Assembly: GCF_015070375.1 (NCBI RefSeq)
Contig: NZ_JADCLL010000008.1
Span: forward strand, 1 to 64,000
From: Nocardioides kribbensis
Lineage (GTDB): Bacteria; Actinomycetota; Actinomycetes; Propionibacteriales; Nocardioidaceae
Length of the DNA: 64,000 nt
Direction of reading: 5' to 3'
Made by a program: the position numbers and the translations under genes. Below are positions 17,059 through 25,600 of this stretch, piece after piece (the stretch's first letter is position 1; every line of letters begins with the position of its first letter). The notes beneath the pieces are model-generated. The model saw nothing but the letters and a program-made list of their open reading frames with translations, made no database searches and was not told the DNA's origin.

Positions 17059-18053
17059 GACGTGACCCCGGCGACGAGCCGGGCCACCTCGCGGCCCAGG
17101 GCGGAGGGCTCGACGTGGTGCACCCCGACCTGGGACACCCCCGAGTCGACGTGGGGGCGCAGGGTGCGCCAGCCGTCGCTGAAGAGCAGCCAGCTCACCC
17201 AGCCGACCTTGCGCCGGCCGTCGTCGCCCTGGCCGGAGACCACGGCGCGCAGGCGTCCGACCACGCCGGAGTGCAGCAGCTGCACCTGCTCGCGGGCGTC
17301 GGCGCCCTCCGGCACGCGCATGTGCGGCAGGTGACGGCGCAGCAGCTCCTCGGTGAGCCGGGGTGCGTCGGTGCGGCGCGCCACGCCCACACCGAGCATG
17401 AGCTCGTGGGGCAGGGTGAGGTCGCGCGCAGGCGGGGTGGGCGCCAGGGCGCTGGTGACCGCGGCGACGCGGGCCAGCTCCGCGGCCCACGAGCGGTCGT
17501 CGAACCAGCCGATCTCCACCTGCGCGCCCGCGGTGGCGACGGCGGTGACCCGTCCCGCGCGCCGGCGGTGCCAGGCGCGCAGCTGGACGTCGGTCGACCC
17601 GCCCGGCCCGGCGCCGTCACCCGGGGCGGCGACCGGGGCGGCGCCCGTCGTCGGGCGTCGCACGACGAGGTCGAGGTCGACCGCGGTCTCGGGGCGGGCC
17701 AGCACGTCGAGGGCGCCGGGCAGCTCCGGGAAGAGCCGGCCGGAGGCGTCGACCAGGCCGAGCCCGCCGAGCTCCTCCCACGGGTCGGTCGTGTCGTCGG
17801 GGTCGTGGGGCGGCACGGGCGCCGGACGCATCGAGCCGTCGAGGGTCCGGTCGGGGCCGGTGCGGCGGGCGACCTGCCACGGCATCGGCGACTCCAGGCG
17901 GCGCCCCAGGGCCTCGGCCGCGCGCCGCGAGACCCGCACCCGGCGCGGATCCGCGCTCTCCCGGCCGGCCCCGGCCCCGGCTCCGGGTCCGGGTGCGGCC
18001 TCGTGCTCGGCCCGGGCGCCGTCGAGACGGCCGAGGTCGATCCGGGTCGTCAT
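17055..18053 (-). CDS. EspG-like protein, putative type VII secretion chaperone (cassette 2)
   Basis: A 332-residue paralogue of the cassette 1 EspG-like protein. Matching elements are LQLRAWHRRRAGRVTAVATA-type and IGWFDDRSWAAELARVAAV-type strands in the middle and SWLLFSDGWRTLRPHVD at the C terminus. Unlike the cassette 1 copy it has an extra N-terminal Pro/Gly/Ala-rich stretch and a Gly/Ala/Pro insert near residue 150. The start ATG shares one base with the stop of the upstream WXG-like gene (TGATG), and its own stop overlaps the hydrolase GTG. All three genes are therefore coupled. The chaperone role is inferred. Confidence 0.5.
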   Translation of the reverse strand: MTTRIDLGRLDGARAEHEAAPGPGAGAGAGRESADPRRVRVSRRAAEALGRRLESPMPWQVARRTGPDRTLDGSMRPAPVPPHDPDDTTDPWEELGGLGLVDASGRLFPELPGALDVLARPETAVDLDLVVRRPTTGAAPVAAPGDGAGPGGSTDVQLRAWHRRRAGRVTAVATAGAQVEIGWFDDRSWAAELARVAAVTSALAPTPPARDLTLPHELMLGVGVARRTDAPRLTEELLRRHLPHMRVPEGADAREQVQLLHSGVVGRLRAVVSGQGDDGRRKVGWVSWLLFSDGWRTLRPHVDSGVSQVGVHHVEPSALGREVARLVAGVTS

Positions 18054-18517
18054 CAGGCCGCGCTCCCGAGGCCGGGCAGCAGGCCCGGCAGCTCCAGGTC
18101 GATCCAGTCGCGGTGGCCCGGGGGCGGCGGGGTGATCCGCTCGAGCCGGTCGGCCAGTCCTCCGGTCCAGTCGTCGAGCCGCCCGCCGAGCGGGTCCAGC
18201 CAGTCGTCGGCGCGCTCGCGCACCGCGTCGAGGAGCCCGGCGAGGCGACGCTCGGCCGCGGCGATGAGCTCGCGCAGCCGGTCGACCTCGCGGGCGTGGC
18301 GCTCGAGGGCCTCGGCGGCGGCGTCGTGGAGGGCGGCCGTGCGCCGCAGGTCACCCGCCCGCTCCCGGGCCCGCCGGCGCACCGCGTCGGCGGCGACGCC
18401 GGTCCAGGTGGTGGCCTCCGCCCGGCCCACCAGCCGGTCGGCCTCGGCGCGGACGTCGCCCGCCACGTCACGCATGCGGCGGGCCAGACCGAGGAGGGCC
18501 GAGGGGTCGCCGTACAT
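18053..18517 (-). CDS. WXG100-like helical-hairpin protein with a conserved tail (cassette 2)
   Basis: A 154-residue paralogue of the cassette 1 WXG-like protein. It begins MYGD and carries TWTG at the hairpin turn (residues 37-40), a WxG variant. The helices share RERAG.LR..AA.HDAAA..LERHA.EV..L with the other copy, and the tail is GHRDWIDLELPGL. As in cassette 1 no YxxxD/E motif exists. It is the first gene of cassette 2; a promoter should lie in the 76-bp gap before the aminotransferase stop, but none is obvious. Confidence 0.6.
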   Translation of the reverse strand: MYGDPSALLGLARRMRDVAGDVRAEADRLVGRAEATTWTGVAADAVRRRARERAGDLRRTAALHDAAAEALERHAREVDRLRELIAAAERRLAGLLDAVRERADDWLDPLGGRLDDWTGGLADRLERITPPPPGHRDWIDLELPGLLPGLGSAA

Positions 18518-18593
18518 CGTGGACCTCCGAGGGGGTGGGCGGTGGGCCGGGTGCCGTGGCAGGACCGTGCCCGACCTCGGCGGCGCGGAAACG

Positions 18594-19790
18594 TCACGGA
18601 CGCAGGGCTGTGGAGAGCCGGTCGAGGCCCTCCTCGACCACGGCGGTGGGTCCGGCGAAGCTCAGCCGCACCGAGCGGTGGCCCTCGACCACGTCGAAGT
18701 CGACGCCCGGGGCCACGCCCACGCCGGTGCGGGCGAGCAGGTCGCGGGCGAAGGTCATGGAGTCGTCGGTGAGGTGGGAGACGTCGGCGTAGACGTAGAA
18801 CGCCCCGTCGGCCGGCGCGAGACGGCTCAGTCCCAGCCGCGGCAGCCCGTCGAGCAGCAGCCGCCGGTTGTGGGCGTAGCGCTCCACGTGGGCGTCGAGC
18901 TCGGCGTAGGTCTCCTCGGTGAAGGCCGCGAGGCACGCACGCTGGGCGAGCACGGGCGGGCAGATCGTGAAGTTGCCGGTGAGCACGTCGACGGCGCGCC
19001 GCAGGTCGCGCGGCACGAGCATCCAGCCGATGCGCCACCCGGTCATCGAGAAGTACTTGCTGAAGCTGGAGAAGACCACGGCCTGGCGGCTGGTCTCCCA
19101 CGCCGAGCGGGCCAGCCGGGCCTGCGGGCCCTGCTCGAGCGGGGCGTACTCGATGCCGTGGTAGATCTCGTCGGAGATCAGCCGCACCCCGTGCTTCTCG
19201 GCCCAGCGGGCCAGGGCGGCGAGCTCCTCGGGCAGCAGCATCGTGCCGGTGGGATTGGCGGGGCTGGCCACCACCAGGCCCGCGAGCCCCACCTCGGCGT
19301 GCAGCGCGTCGAGCTGCTCGACCGTGGGCTGGAAGCGGGTCTCCGGCCCGGTCGCCACCTCGACGACCTCGCAGCCGAGCGCGCTGAGCACGTTGCGGTA
19401 GCAGGGGTAGCCCGGGCGCGCGATCGCCACGCGGTCGCCGTGCTCGAAGGCGGCGAGGAAGGCGAGCAGGAAGCCGCCGCTGCTCCCGGTGGTGACGACG
19501 ACGTCGTCGGCCTCGACGTCGATGCCGTGGGTGCGGCGGTGGTGGCCCGCGATGGCCTCGCGCAGCTCCAGCACCCCGGTGGCCGGGGTGTAGCCCAGCG
19601 GGTCGCCCGACCCGAGCAGCCGCACGGCCTCGGCGGCGACCGGGCCGGGGGCGCCGGTGCTGGGCTGGCCGGCGAGCAGGTCGACGAGGTCGCCGTGGGT
19701 GCGCCGGCGCTCCGCCGCCGCGGCCAGCATGTCCATCACGTGGAAGGGGGGTACGGCGGCGCGGCTGGCCACCTGCATCCGGTCGGTCAC
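18594..19790 (-). CDS. Class I/II pyridoxal-phosphate aminotransferase
   Basis: A 398-residue fold-type I aminotransferase. Key sites: the cofactor-binding TTGSSGG, the substrate asparagine in SPANPTGTML, the aspartate/tyrosine pair in ISDEIYHGIEY, the Schiff-base lysine in FSSFSKYFSMTGWRIGW, and the carboxylate-binding arginine in HRSVRLSFAG. The sequence is close in style to actinobacterial aspartate or aromatic aminotransferases; the exact substrate is unresolved. The GTG at 19790 has TAGGGT 7 bases upstream, fitting leaderless expression; an ATG 12 bases further in is the alternative. It is divergent from the antiporter gene and unrelated to the preceding cassette. Confidence 0.9.
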   Translation of the reverse strand: MTDRMQVASRAAVPPFHVMDMLAAAAERRRTHGDLVDLLAGQPSTGAPGPVAAEAVRLLGSGDPLGYTPATGVLELREAIAGHHRRTHGIDVEADDVVVTTGSSGGFLLAFLAAFEHGDRVAIARPGYPCYRNVLSALGCEVVEVATGPETRFQPTVEQLDALHAEVGLAGLVVASPANPTGTMLLPEELAALARWAEKHGVRLISDEIYHGIEYAPLEQGPQARLARSAWETSRQAVVFSSFSKYFSMTGWRIGWMLVPRDLRRAVDVLTGNFTICPPVLAQRACLAAFTEETYAELDAHVERYAHNRRLLLDGLPRLGLSRLAPADGAFYVYADVSHLTDDSMTFARDLLARTGVGVAPGVDFDVVEGHRSVRLSFAGPTAVVEEGLDRLSTALRP

Positions 19791-19865
19791 CCTTGCGACC
19801 CTAGAGGGGACCCCGGAGGGCGTCCGGGAGCGGTCGGGGCGCTCCGCGGCGGCCCCCCGCGCCGA

Positions 19866-19871
19866 TAGACT
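19866..19871 (+). promoter_or_regulatory. -10 element upstream of the CPA1 antiporter gene
   Basis: TAGACT within CCGATAGACTGCG gives a predicted leader of about 25 bases before the ATG at 19903. A convincing -35 is not visible. Confidence 0.4.
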
Positions 19872-19902
19872 GCGTGCCCGCCACCCCACGCGCAGAGGTG
19901 AC

Positions 19903-21414
19903 ATGACCTTCGACGTCCACCAGCTCGACCAGTTCGTGCTGGTCGGCTCGGCCGTCACGCTCCTGGCGATCCTGGCCGTGCGGATCTCCTCGCGCGCCGG
20001 GCTGCCCAGCCTGCTGTTCTACCTGCTGATGGGCGTCGCGCTCGGCGAGGCCGGCCTCGGCATCAGCTTCGAGGACGCCGAGCTGGCCCACGCCCTCGGG
20101 TTCGCGGCCCTGGCCGTCATCCTGGCCGAGGGCGGGCTCACCACCAGCTGGCGCGAGGCGCGACCGGTGATGCGCCTGGGCCTGTCGCTGGCCACGGTCG
20201 GCGTCGCGGTCTCGGTCGCGGTGGTCGCCGTCGGGGCGCACTACGTGCTGGGCCTGCCGTGGGAGCTGGCCGTGCTGCTGGGCGCGGTGTGCTCGCCCAC
20301 CGACGCCGCCGCGGTGTTCTCGGTGCTGCGGGTCGTGCCGTTGCCCCGCCGGCTCACCGGCACCCTGGAGGCCGAGTCGGGCCTCAACGACGCCCCCACG
20401 GTCGTGCTGGTCACCCTCATCTCCACCGGGGCGGTCGGCGAGCACCCGCCGCTGGTGGTGCTCGCGATCATCGTCTTCGAGCTCGCGGTCGGTGTGGCCC
20501 TGGGGCTCGCCGCGGGCTTCGGCGGTGCCTGGACGATGCGGCGCGCCGCCCTGCCCTCCTCCGGTCTCTACCCCCTGGCCGTGCTCTGCCTGACCTTCCT
20601 GGCCTACGGCGGCGCCACGGCGCTGCACGGCAGCGGCTTCGCGGCCGTCTACGTCGCCGCGCTCGTGCTCGGCAACTCCGAGCTGCCCCACCGCGCGGCC
20701 ACCCGGTCCTTCGCCGAGGGCGTCGCCTGGCTGGCCCAGATCGGGCTCTTCGTCATGCTCGGTCTGCTGCTCTCGCCGGGCCGCATCGACGCCGCGACCG
20801 TCGGTCTGGCGGTGGTGGCCGGGTTGCTGCTGACCTTCGTGGCCCGACCGCTGTCGGTGGCGGTGAGCGCCCTGGCCCAGCCGATGCCGCCACGGCAGCT
20901 GGCCTTCCTGTCCTGGGCCGGACTGCGCGGTGCCGTGCCGATCGTGCTGATGACCATCCCGCTGTCGGAGGGGGTCGAGGGGGCCGAGCGGCTGTTCGAC
21001 ATCGTGTTCGTGATGGTGGTGCTCTACACCCTTCTCACGGGGCCGACCCTGCCCTGGGTGGCGCGCGTGCTGCGGGTCGCCCGCCGCTCCGAGCCGCGCG
21101 ACCTCGAGCTCGAGGCAGCGCCCCTCGAGCGGGTGGCCGCCGACCTGCTCCAGATCACGATCAGCCCGGTCTCGCGCCTGCACGGCGTGGAGGTGGGCGA
21201 GCTGCGGCTGCCCGTGGGGGTGTCGGTGTCGATGGTCATCCGCGACGGCCGCACGCTCGTGCCCGACCCGCGCACGGTGCTGCGCCGCGGCGACGACCTG
21301 CTCGTCGTGACCCCGCGCAAGCAGCGCGAGCTCACCGAGGAGCGGCTGCGCCTGGTCAGCGCCTCGGGCCGCCTGGCGCGGTGGAGCAGCCCGGAGCAGG
21401 GGCCGCGGGGCTGA
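19903..21414 (+). CDS. Potassium/proton antiporter, CPA1 family with TrkA-C domain
   Basis: A 503-residue cation/proton antiporter similar to NhaP2/CvrA. Residues 1-395 form about twelve membrane helices. The functional motif is GAVCSPTDAAAVFSVLR, with the conserved aspartate, followed by LEAESGLNDAPTVVLV. The C-terminal cytoplasmic part (about 410-490) is a TrkA-C (RCK_C) domain: SRLHGVEVGELRLPVGVSV and VLRRGDDLLVVTP. These transporters exchange K+ or Na+ for H+ and guard against excess K+ or alkaline stress, and the TrkA-C domain senses ligands. The gene ends 8 bp from the convergent LytR_C gene. Confidence 0.92.
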   Translation: MTFDVHQLDQFVLVGSAVTLLAILAVRISSRAGLPSLLFYLLMGVALGEAGLGISFEDAELAHALGFAALAVILAEGGLTTSWREARPVMRLGLSLATVGVAVSVAVVAVGAHYVLGLPWELAVLLGAVCSPTDAAAVFSVLRVVPLPRRLTGTLEAESGLNDAPTVVLVTLISTGAVGEHPPLVVLAIIVFELAVGVALGLAAGFGGAWTMRRAALPSSGLYPLAVLCLTFLAYGGATALHGSGFAAVYVAALVLGNSELPHRAATRSFAEGVAWLAQIGLFVMLGLLLSPGRIDAATVGLAVVAGLLLTFVARPLSVAVSALAQPMPPRQLAFLSWAGLRGAVPIVLMTIPLSEGVEGAERLFDIVFVMVVLYTLLTGPTLPWVARVLRVARRSEPRDLELEAAPLERVAADLLQITISPVSRLHGVEVGELRLPVGVSVSMVIRDGRTLVPDPRTVLRRGDDLLVVTPRKQRELTEERLRLVSASGRLARWSSPEQGPRG

Positions 21415-21422
21415 GCCGCCGG

Positions 21423-21938
21423 TCAGGCGTCGGGCGGCACGCAGACGGTGGCGTCGCCGCGGACCTTGACCTGCTGCTTGCCCGGCAGGAGCTCGTCGAA
21501 GTCGTCGCCGACGACCACGACGACCCCGTCGACCGGGGCGTCGCGGCGCACGACCTCGGTGTCGGCGCCGAGGTGGGTCCGCACCAGCCGCACCGCGGGG
21601 TTGGTGGGGTCGTCGGTCCAGATCTGGGCGCGGGCCACGTCGGCGTCGCCCGGCGCGTCCTGACCGCTGCCCCGGGCGAAGCCGGCGTCGACCAGTCCCT
21701 GCAGCGTCCGCCCCGCGAGCCCCGAGCGGTCGCCGGCGTTGAGCACGCTGACGAGGACCTGTGCGCTGCTCAGTGTCGAGCCGCGGGCCACGTCGGTCTC
21801 GACGCAGGCGCTCGAGGAGGCCTCGTCGGAGTCCGAGAAGGGGGCGGTGACGGCCGAGAGGCCCCACGCCGCCCCGGCCACGAGCAGGACGGCGAGCACG
21901 GTCAGCGTGATCGCCGAGCGGGCCTGGGCGCTGCTCAC
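21423..21938 (-). CDS. LytR C-terminal domain membrane-anchored protein
   Basis: A 171-residue protein with an N-terminal transmembrane helix (SAITLTVLAVLLVAGAAWGLS, residues 8-28) and an extracytoplasmic LytR_C domain: VLVSVLNAGDRSGLAGRTLQGLVDAGF is the family signature. Such stand-alone domains accompany LytR-CpsA-Psr cell-wall ligases in actinobacteria. No catalytic LCP domain is present. Cysteines in SACVETD and TVCVPPD may pair. The GTG at 21938 overlaps the upstream stop by 4 bases, so it is coupled to the small upstream gene. Confidence 0.85.
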   Translation of the reverse strand: MSSAQARSAITLTVLAVLLVAGAAWGLSAVTAPFSDSDEASSSACVETDVARGSTLSSAQVLVSVLNAGDRSGLAGRTLQGLVDAGFARGSGQDAPGDADVARAQIWTDDPTNPAVRLVRTHLGADTEVVRRDAPVDGVVVVVGDDFDELLPGKQQVKVRGDATVCVPPDA

Positions 21939-22240
21939 GACGCGGTCCCGGCCACGGCGTGCACGCGCGCGTGCAGCACGGTGCGCTGCTGGAGCGCCGC
22001 GCGCAGCGCGCGGTGCAGACCGTCCTCGAGGTAGTACTCCCCGCGCCACTCCACGACGTGGGCGAACAGGTCGCCGTAGAAGGTGGAGTCCTCGTCGAGG
22101 AGCGCGGCCAGCTGGAGGGTGTCCTTGGTGGTCACCAGCTGGTCGAGGCGCACCTGGCGCGGCGGCACGTCGGCCCAGCCGCGCGAGGACAGGCCGTGGG
22201 CGGGATAGGGACGGCCCTCGCCCACGCGCTTGAAGATCAC
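21935..22240 (-). CDS. Conserved actinobacterial protein, often labelled VapB-like
   Basis: A 101-residue protein strongly conserved in actinobacteria: it opens MIFKRVGEGRPYP and contains LDQLVTTKDTLQL, EDSTFYGDLFAHVVEW and YLEDGLHRALRAALQQR. Database records of this family often say VapB-type antitoxin, but no PIN toxin is adjacent. The LDQL...DGLHR arrangement looks more like a ParB/sulfiredoxin-type fold. The gene is coupled to the LytR_C gene by a GTGA overlap. TATAGT sits 6 bases upstream of its GTG, a textbook leaderless promoter. The function is unknown. Confidence 0.75.
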   Translation of the reverse strand: MIFKRVGEGRPYPAHGLSSRGWADVPPRQVRLDQLVTTKDTLQLAALLDEDSTFYGDLFAHVVEWRGEYYLEDGLHRALRAALQQRTVLHARVHAVAGTAS

Positions 22241-22246
22241 GCCGCG

Positions 22247-22252
22247 ACTATA
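22247..22252 (-). promoter_or_regulatory. Leaderless -10 (TATAGT) of the VapB-like/LytR_C operon
   Basis: On the minus strand TATAGT is followed by CGCGGC and then the GTG start at 22240. The 6-base spacing places the transcription start at or next to the start codon. Confidence 0.6.
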
Positions 22253-22309
22253 ACCAGCCCGACGTGCGCCGTGGCCGCGGCGAGGCGGCCCCGGCGCACC
22301 CCGGACGGG

Positions 22310-22480
22310 TCAGGCCGACCAGCGCAGCGAGTCGTCGACCAGGTCGGCGAGGGCGTTGACGCCCCGCAGGTCGGCGCGCTCGCCCATGAGGCGGGCGAGG
22401 GCCTGCGAGTGGCGGGTCTTGAGGTCGCGCTGCTGGCGCGCACGCTCGAGGTCCCGGTCGGACATGGTGGGGTTCTCCAT
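22310..22480 (-). CDS. Small hypothetical protein, charged and helical
   Basis: A 56-residue protein, MENPTMSDRDLERARQ at its start, rich in Arg, Asp and Leu and predicted to be helical throughout. It ends NALADLVDDSLRWSA. Two ATG codons stand side by side (22483 and 22480); GGGAGG lies 6 bases from the second, which is preferred. No family is recognised. It lies between the VapB-like gene and eccC on the same strand, about 210 bp downstream of eccC, so a link to secretion cannot be excluded. Confidence 0.5.
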   Translation of the reverse strand: MENPTMSDRDLERARQQRDLKTRHSQALARLMGERADLRGVNALADLVDDSLRWSA

Positions 22481-22512
22481 CATCGGCCTCCCTGACTGGT
22501 GCCTGTCGGCGT

Positions 22513-22534
22513 GACCGGGACCCGTGTCCCGGTC
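22513..22534 (-). terminator. Possible terminator hairpin downstream of eccC
   Basis: GACCGGGAC and GTCCCGGTC form a 9-bp perfect stem with a CCGT loop, 159 bp after the eccC stop and just upstream of the small helical gene. It may end the eccC transcript. The rest of the gap (22535-22692) shows nothing recognisable. Confidence 0.4.
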
Positions 22535-22692
22535 GGAGGCTCCAGCGTGGGGTGCGTCGATGGCCGCACTGTTGAGCGCGGGTTACGAGCAGGTCTCACG
22601 TGCCGTGACGTACGACTCGCGGCCGACCGCGCCGTTCCGCCCCGCCCGCGGCCGTCGTGTGCTGCCGACGGGCGCGGGACGGGCGAGGGGCC

Positions 22693-25600
22693 TCACAGGG
22701 TGGGCTCGCTCCACGCGTTCTGGATGACCTCGACGCCGCGGTCGCGGGTGACCAGGCGGGCCCGGCCGGCCGGGGCGGGCAGCGGCCGCAGGTTGCGGAT
22801 GAGCGGCCCCTCGTCGGGGCTGCCCGAGAGCAGCATGCCCGGCATGGCCAGGTCGCGCAGCGACTGGATGACCGGCTCGTAGAGCGAGCGCGAGGCGCCA
22901 CCGGAGCGGCGGGTCACCACGACGTGCAGACCCACGTCGCGGGCCTGGGCGAGCATCGGCTGCAGCGCCTGGAGCGGGGAGCTCTGCTGGGTGGCGACGA
23001 GGTCGTAGTCGTCGACGAGCAGGAACACCTCCGCGCCGGCCCACCAGCTGCGGTTGCGCAGCTGGTCGGGGGTGACGTCGGGCCCGGGGATGCGGTTCTC
23101 GAGGTAGGTCGCGAGGTCCTTGAGCACCGGCGTGGCCTGGGTGGCCGAGGTCATGTAGTTGAGCAGGTAGTCCTCGGGCACCTCCCCGAGCAGCGAGCGG
23201 CGGTAGTCGACGAGGAAGATCTGGGCCTGCCGGGGCGTGCGGGTCCGCACGATCTCCTGGGCGTAGGTGCGCAGCAGGGCGCTCTTGCCCGACTGGCCGT
23301 CGCCGAAGACCAGCAGGTGCGGCTCGGCGTCGACGTCGAGCCCCACCGGGGCCAGCTCCTTCTCGTTGATGCCGAGCAGGATCGGCCCGCCGGGCTTCTC
23401 GGCCGCGGGGTCGACCTCGGCGAGACCGGCGAGGCGGCGCACCTGCTCGAGGTCGATCCGCTCCGGCAGCAGCCGCAGCTTGGGACCGGCAGGGCCGGTC
23501 CAGGCGTCGGCCACCCGGGTGATGAGGTCGTCGACCCCGTCGCCGAGGTTGTCGGCGGAGGCGTCGCCGTCGATGCGGGGCAGCGCGCCGAGGAAGTGCA
23601 GCTTGCTGCTGACCAGGCCACGGCCGGGCCGACCGGCCGGCACGAGGGCGGCCACCTTGCGGTCGATCTCGGAGTCGATGTGGTCACCCAGCTTGAGCTC
23701 CAGGCGCGTGCCGAGCACGTCGCGCATCGCGGCGCGCATGTCCGACCAGCGCGCGGCGCCCAGCAGCATGTGCAGACCGAAGGTCAGGCCGCGCCCGGCG
23801 AGCTGCTGGAGCTCGATCTCGATGTCGTCGAAGTCGGCGCGCAGCGTGCTCCAGCCGTCGACGACGAGGAACACGTCGCCGTAGCCGTCGTCGGCGCGGC
23901 CCTGGGCGCGCCGGCTGCGGTAGGTCTCGATGGAGTCGATGCCGTGCGCGCGGAAGTAGGCCTCGCGCCGGTCCACGATCCCGACGACCTCGGCGATGAT
24001 GCGCCGGATCACGTCGGGCTCGGAGCGCGTCGCGACGCCCGAGACGTGGGGCAGGCGGGCCAGCGGGGTGAACGTGCCGCCACCGAAGTCGAGCACGAAG
24101 AACTGCGACTCGGTGGGCGTCGTGGTCAGCGCCATGCTGGTCACGACGCTGCGCAGCAGGGTGCTCTTGCCCGAGCGCGGCCCGCCGACGACCACGACGT
24201 GGCCGGCGGCGCCGGTGAGGTTGACGGTGAGCGTGTCGCGGCGCTGCTCGCGCGGGCGGTCGACGGTGCCGAGGGGGATCGTGAGGCCGGGCAGCTCGCG
24301 CCAGCGGCGCGAGACCAGGCCGAGCTCGGGATCGGCCTCCAGGTCGCCGAAGAGCTGGTCGAGGGTGTCGGGCACGTCGAGCGGCGGCAGCCAGACCTGG
24401 TGGGCCTCGGGGCCGTGCCCGACCATGCGGTCGACCGCGATGTCGAGCAGGGACTTCTGCTGGCCCTCCTGCTTGGCCGCGGGCCGCGGTGCCTCCTCCG
24501 GCTCGGGCGCGCTCGGCACCTCGAGCATCTGCACCTCGGAGACGGTGAAGGGCAGGATCCCCTGCACGTGGCCGCCCTCGTCGCGGATCACCCGGGTGCG
24601 ACCCGACGGCGGGCCCGAGACGTAGGCGGCCTTGAAGCGCACCATGCTGGTCGGGTCGGGCTTGAGGTAGCCCAGGCCGGGCACGGCCGGCAGCTCGTAG
24701 GCGTCGGGCACGCCGAGCACCGCACGGGACTCCTGGGCGCTGAAGGTGCGCAGGCCCACGCGGTAGGACAGGTGCGACTCCAGGCCGCGCAGCCGGCCCT
24801 CCTCCAGGCGCTGGGAGGCCAGCAGCAGGTGCAGCCCCAGCGAGCGGCCGAGGCGGCCGATGGCCACGAAGAGGTCGATGAACTCCGGCTTGGCCGAGAG
24901 CATCTCGGAGAACTCGTCGACCACGATGAAGAGCGAGGGCATCGGCTCGAGGTCCTCGCCGGCGGCGCGGGCCTTCTCGTAGTCGCGGATCGAGGCGTAG
25001 TTGCCGGCGGCGCGCAGCAGCTCCTGGCGGCGCACCATCTCCCCCGACAGGGCGTCCTGCATGCGGTCGACGAGGGTGAGCTCCTCGGAGAGGTTGGTGA
25101 TGACCGCGGAGACGTGCGGCATCTCCGACATGCCGGCGAAGGTCGCGCCGCCCTTGAAGTCGACCAGCACGAGGTTGAGCTGCTCGGGAGAGTGGGTCAT
25201 CACGAGGCCGAGCACCAGCGTGCGGAGGAACTCCGACTTGCCCGATCCCGTGGCCCCGATGCACAGGCCGTGGGGTCCCATGCCCTGCTGCGCCGACTCC
25301 TTGATGTCGAGGTGCACCAGCCCGCCGCCCTCGCCGTTGCCGATCGGCACCCTCAGCCGGTCGCGCGCGGGCCGGGCGCGCCAGGCCACCGCGGGGTCGA
25401 AGGTGTGCACGTCGCCGAGCGAGAGCAGCTCCATGAAGTCGGTCGGCCCGGTGATCTCGCCGCCGGCGGGCGCGGCGCCGCCGGCGGGCGCGGCCACCGT
25501 GTGCAGCGGGGTCAGGCGCCGCGCGAAGGCCTCCGCGGTGGCCAGGTCGCACTGGTCGGCCCGCGCGCGGATGGGCTCCTCGCGCAGGCGCAGCGCCTCC

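Noticed and set aside
11963..17334. Very long plus-strand open frames (more than 1100 codons each) across the two cassettes
   Set aside because: They overlap six minus-strand genes with coherent motifs and tight overlaps, and their translations are low-complexity Arg/Gly/Ser.
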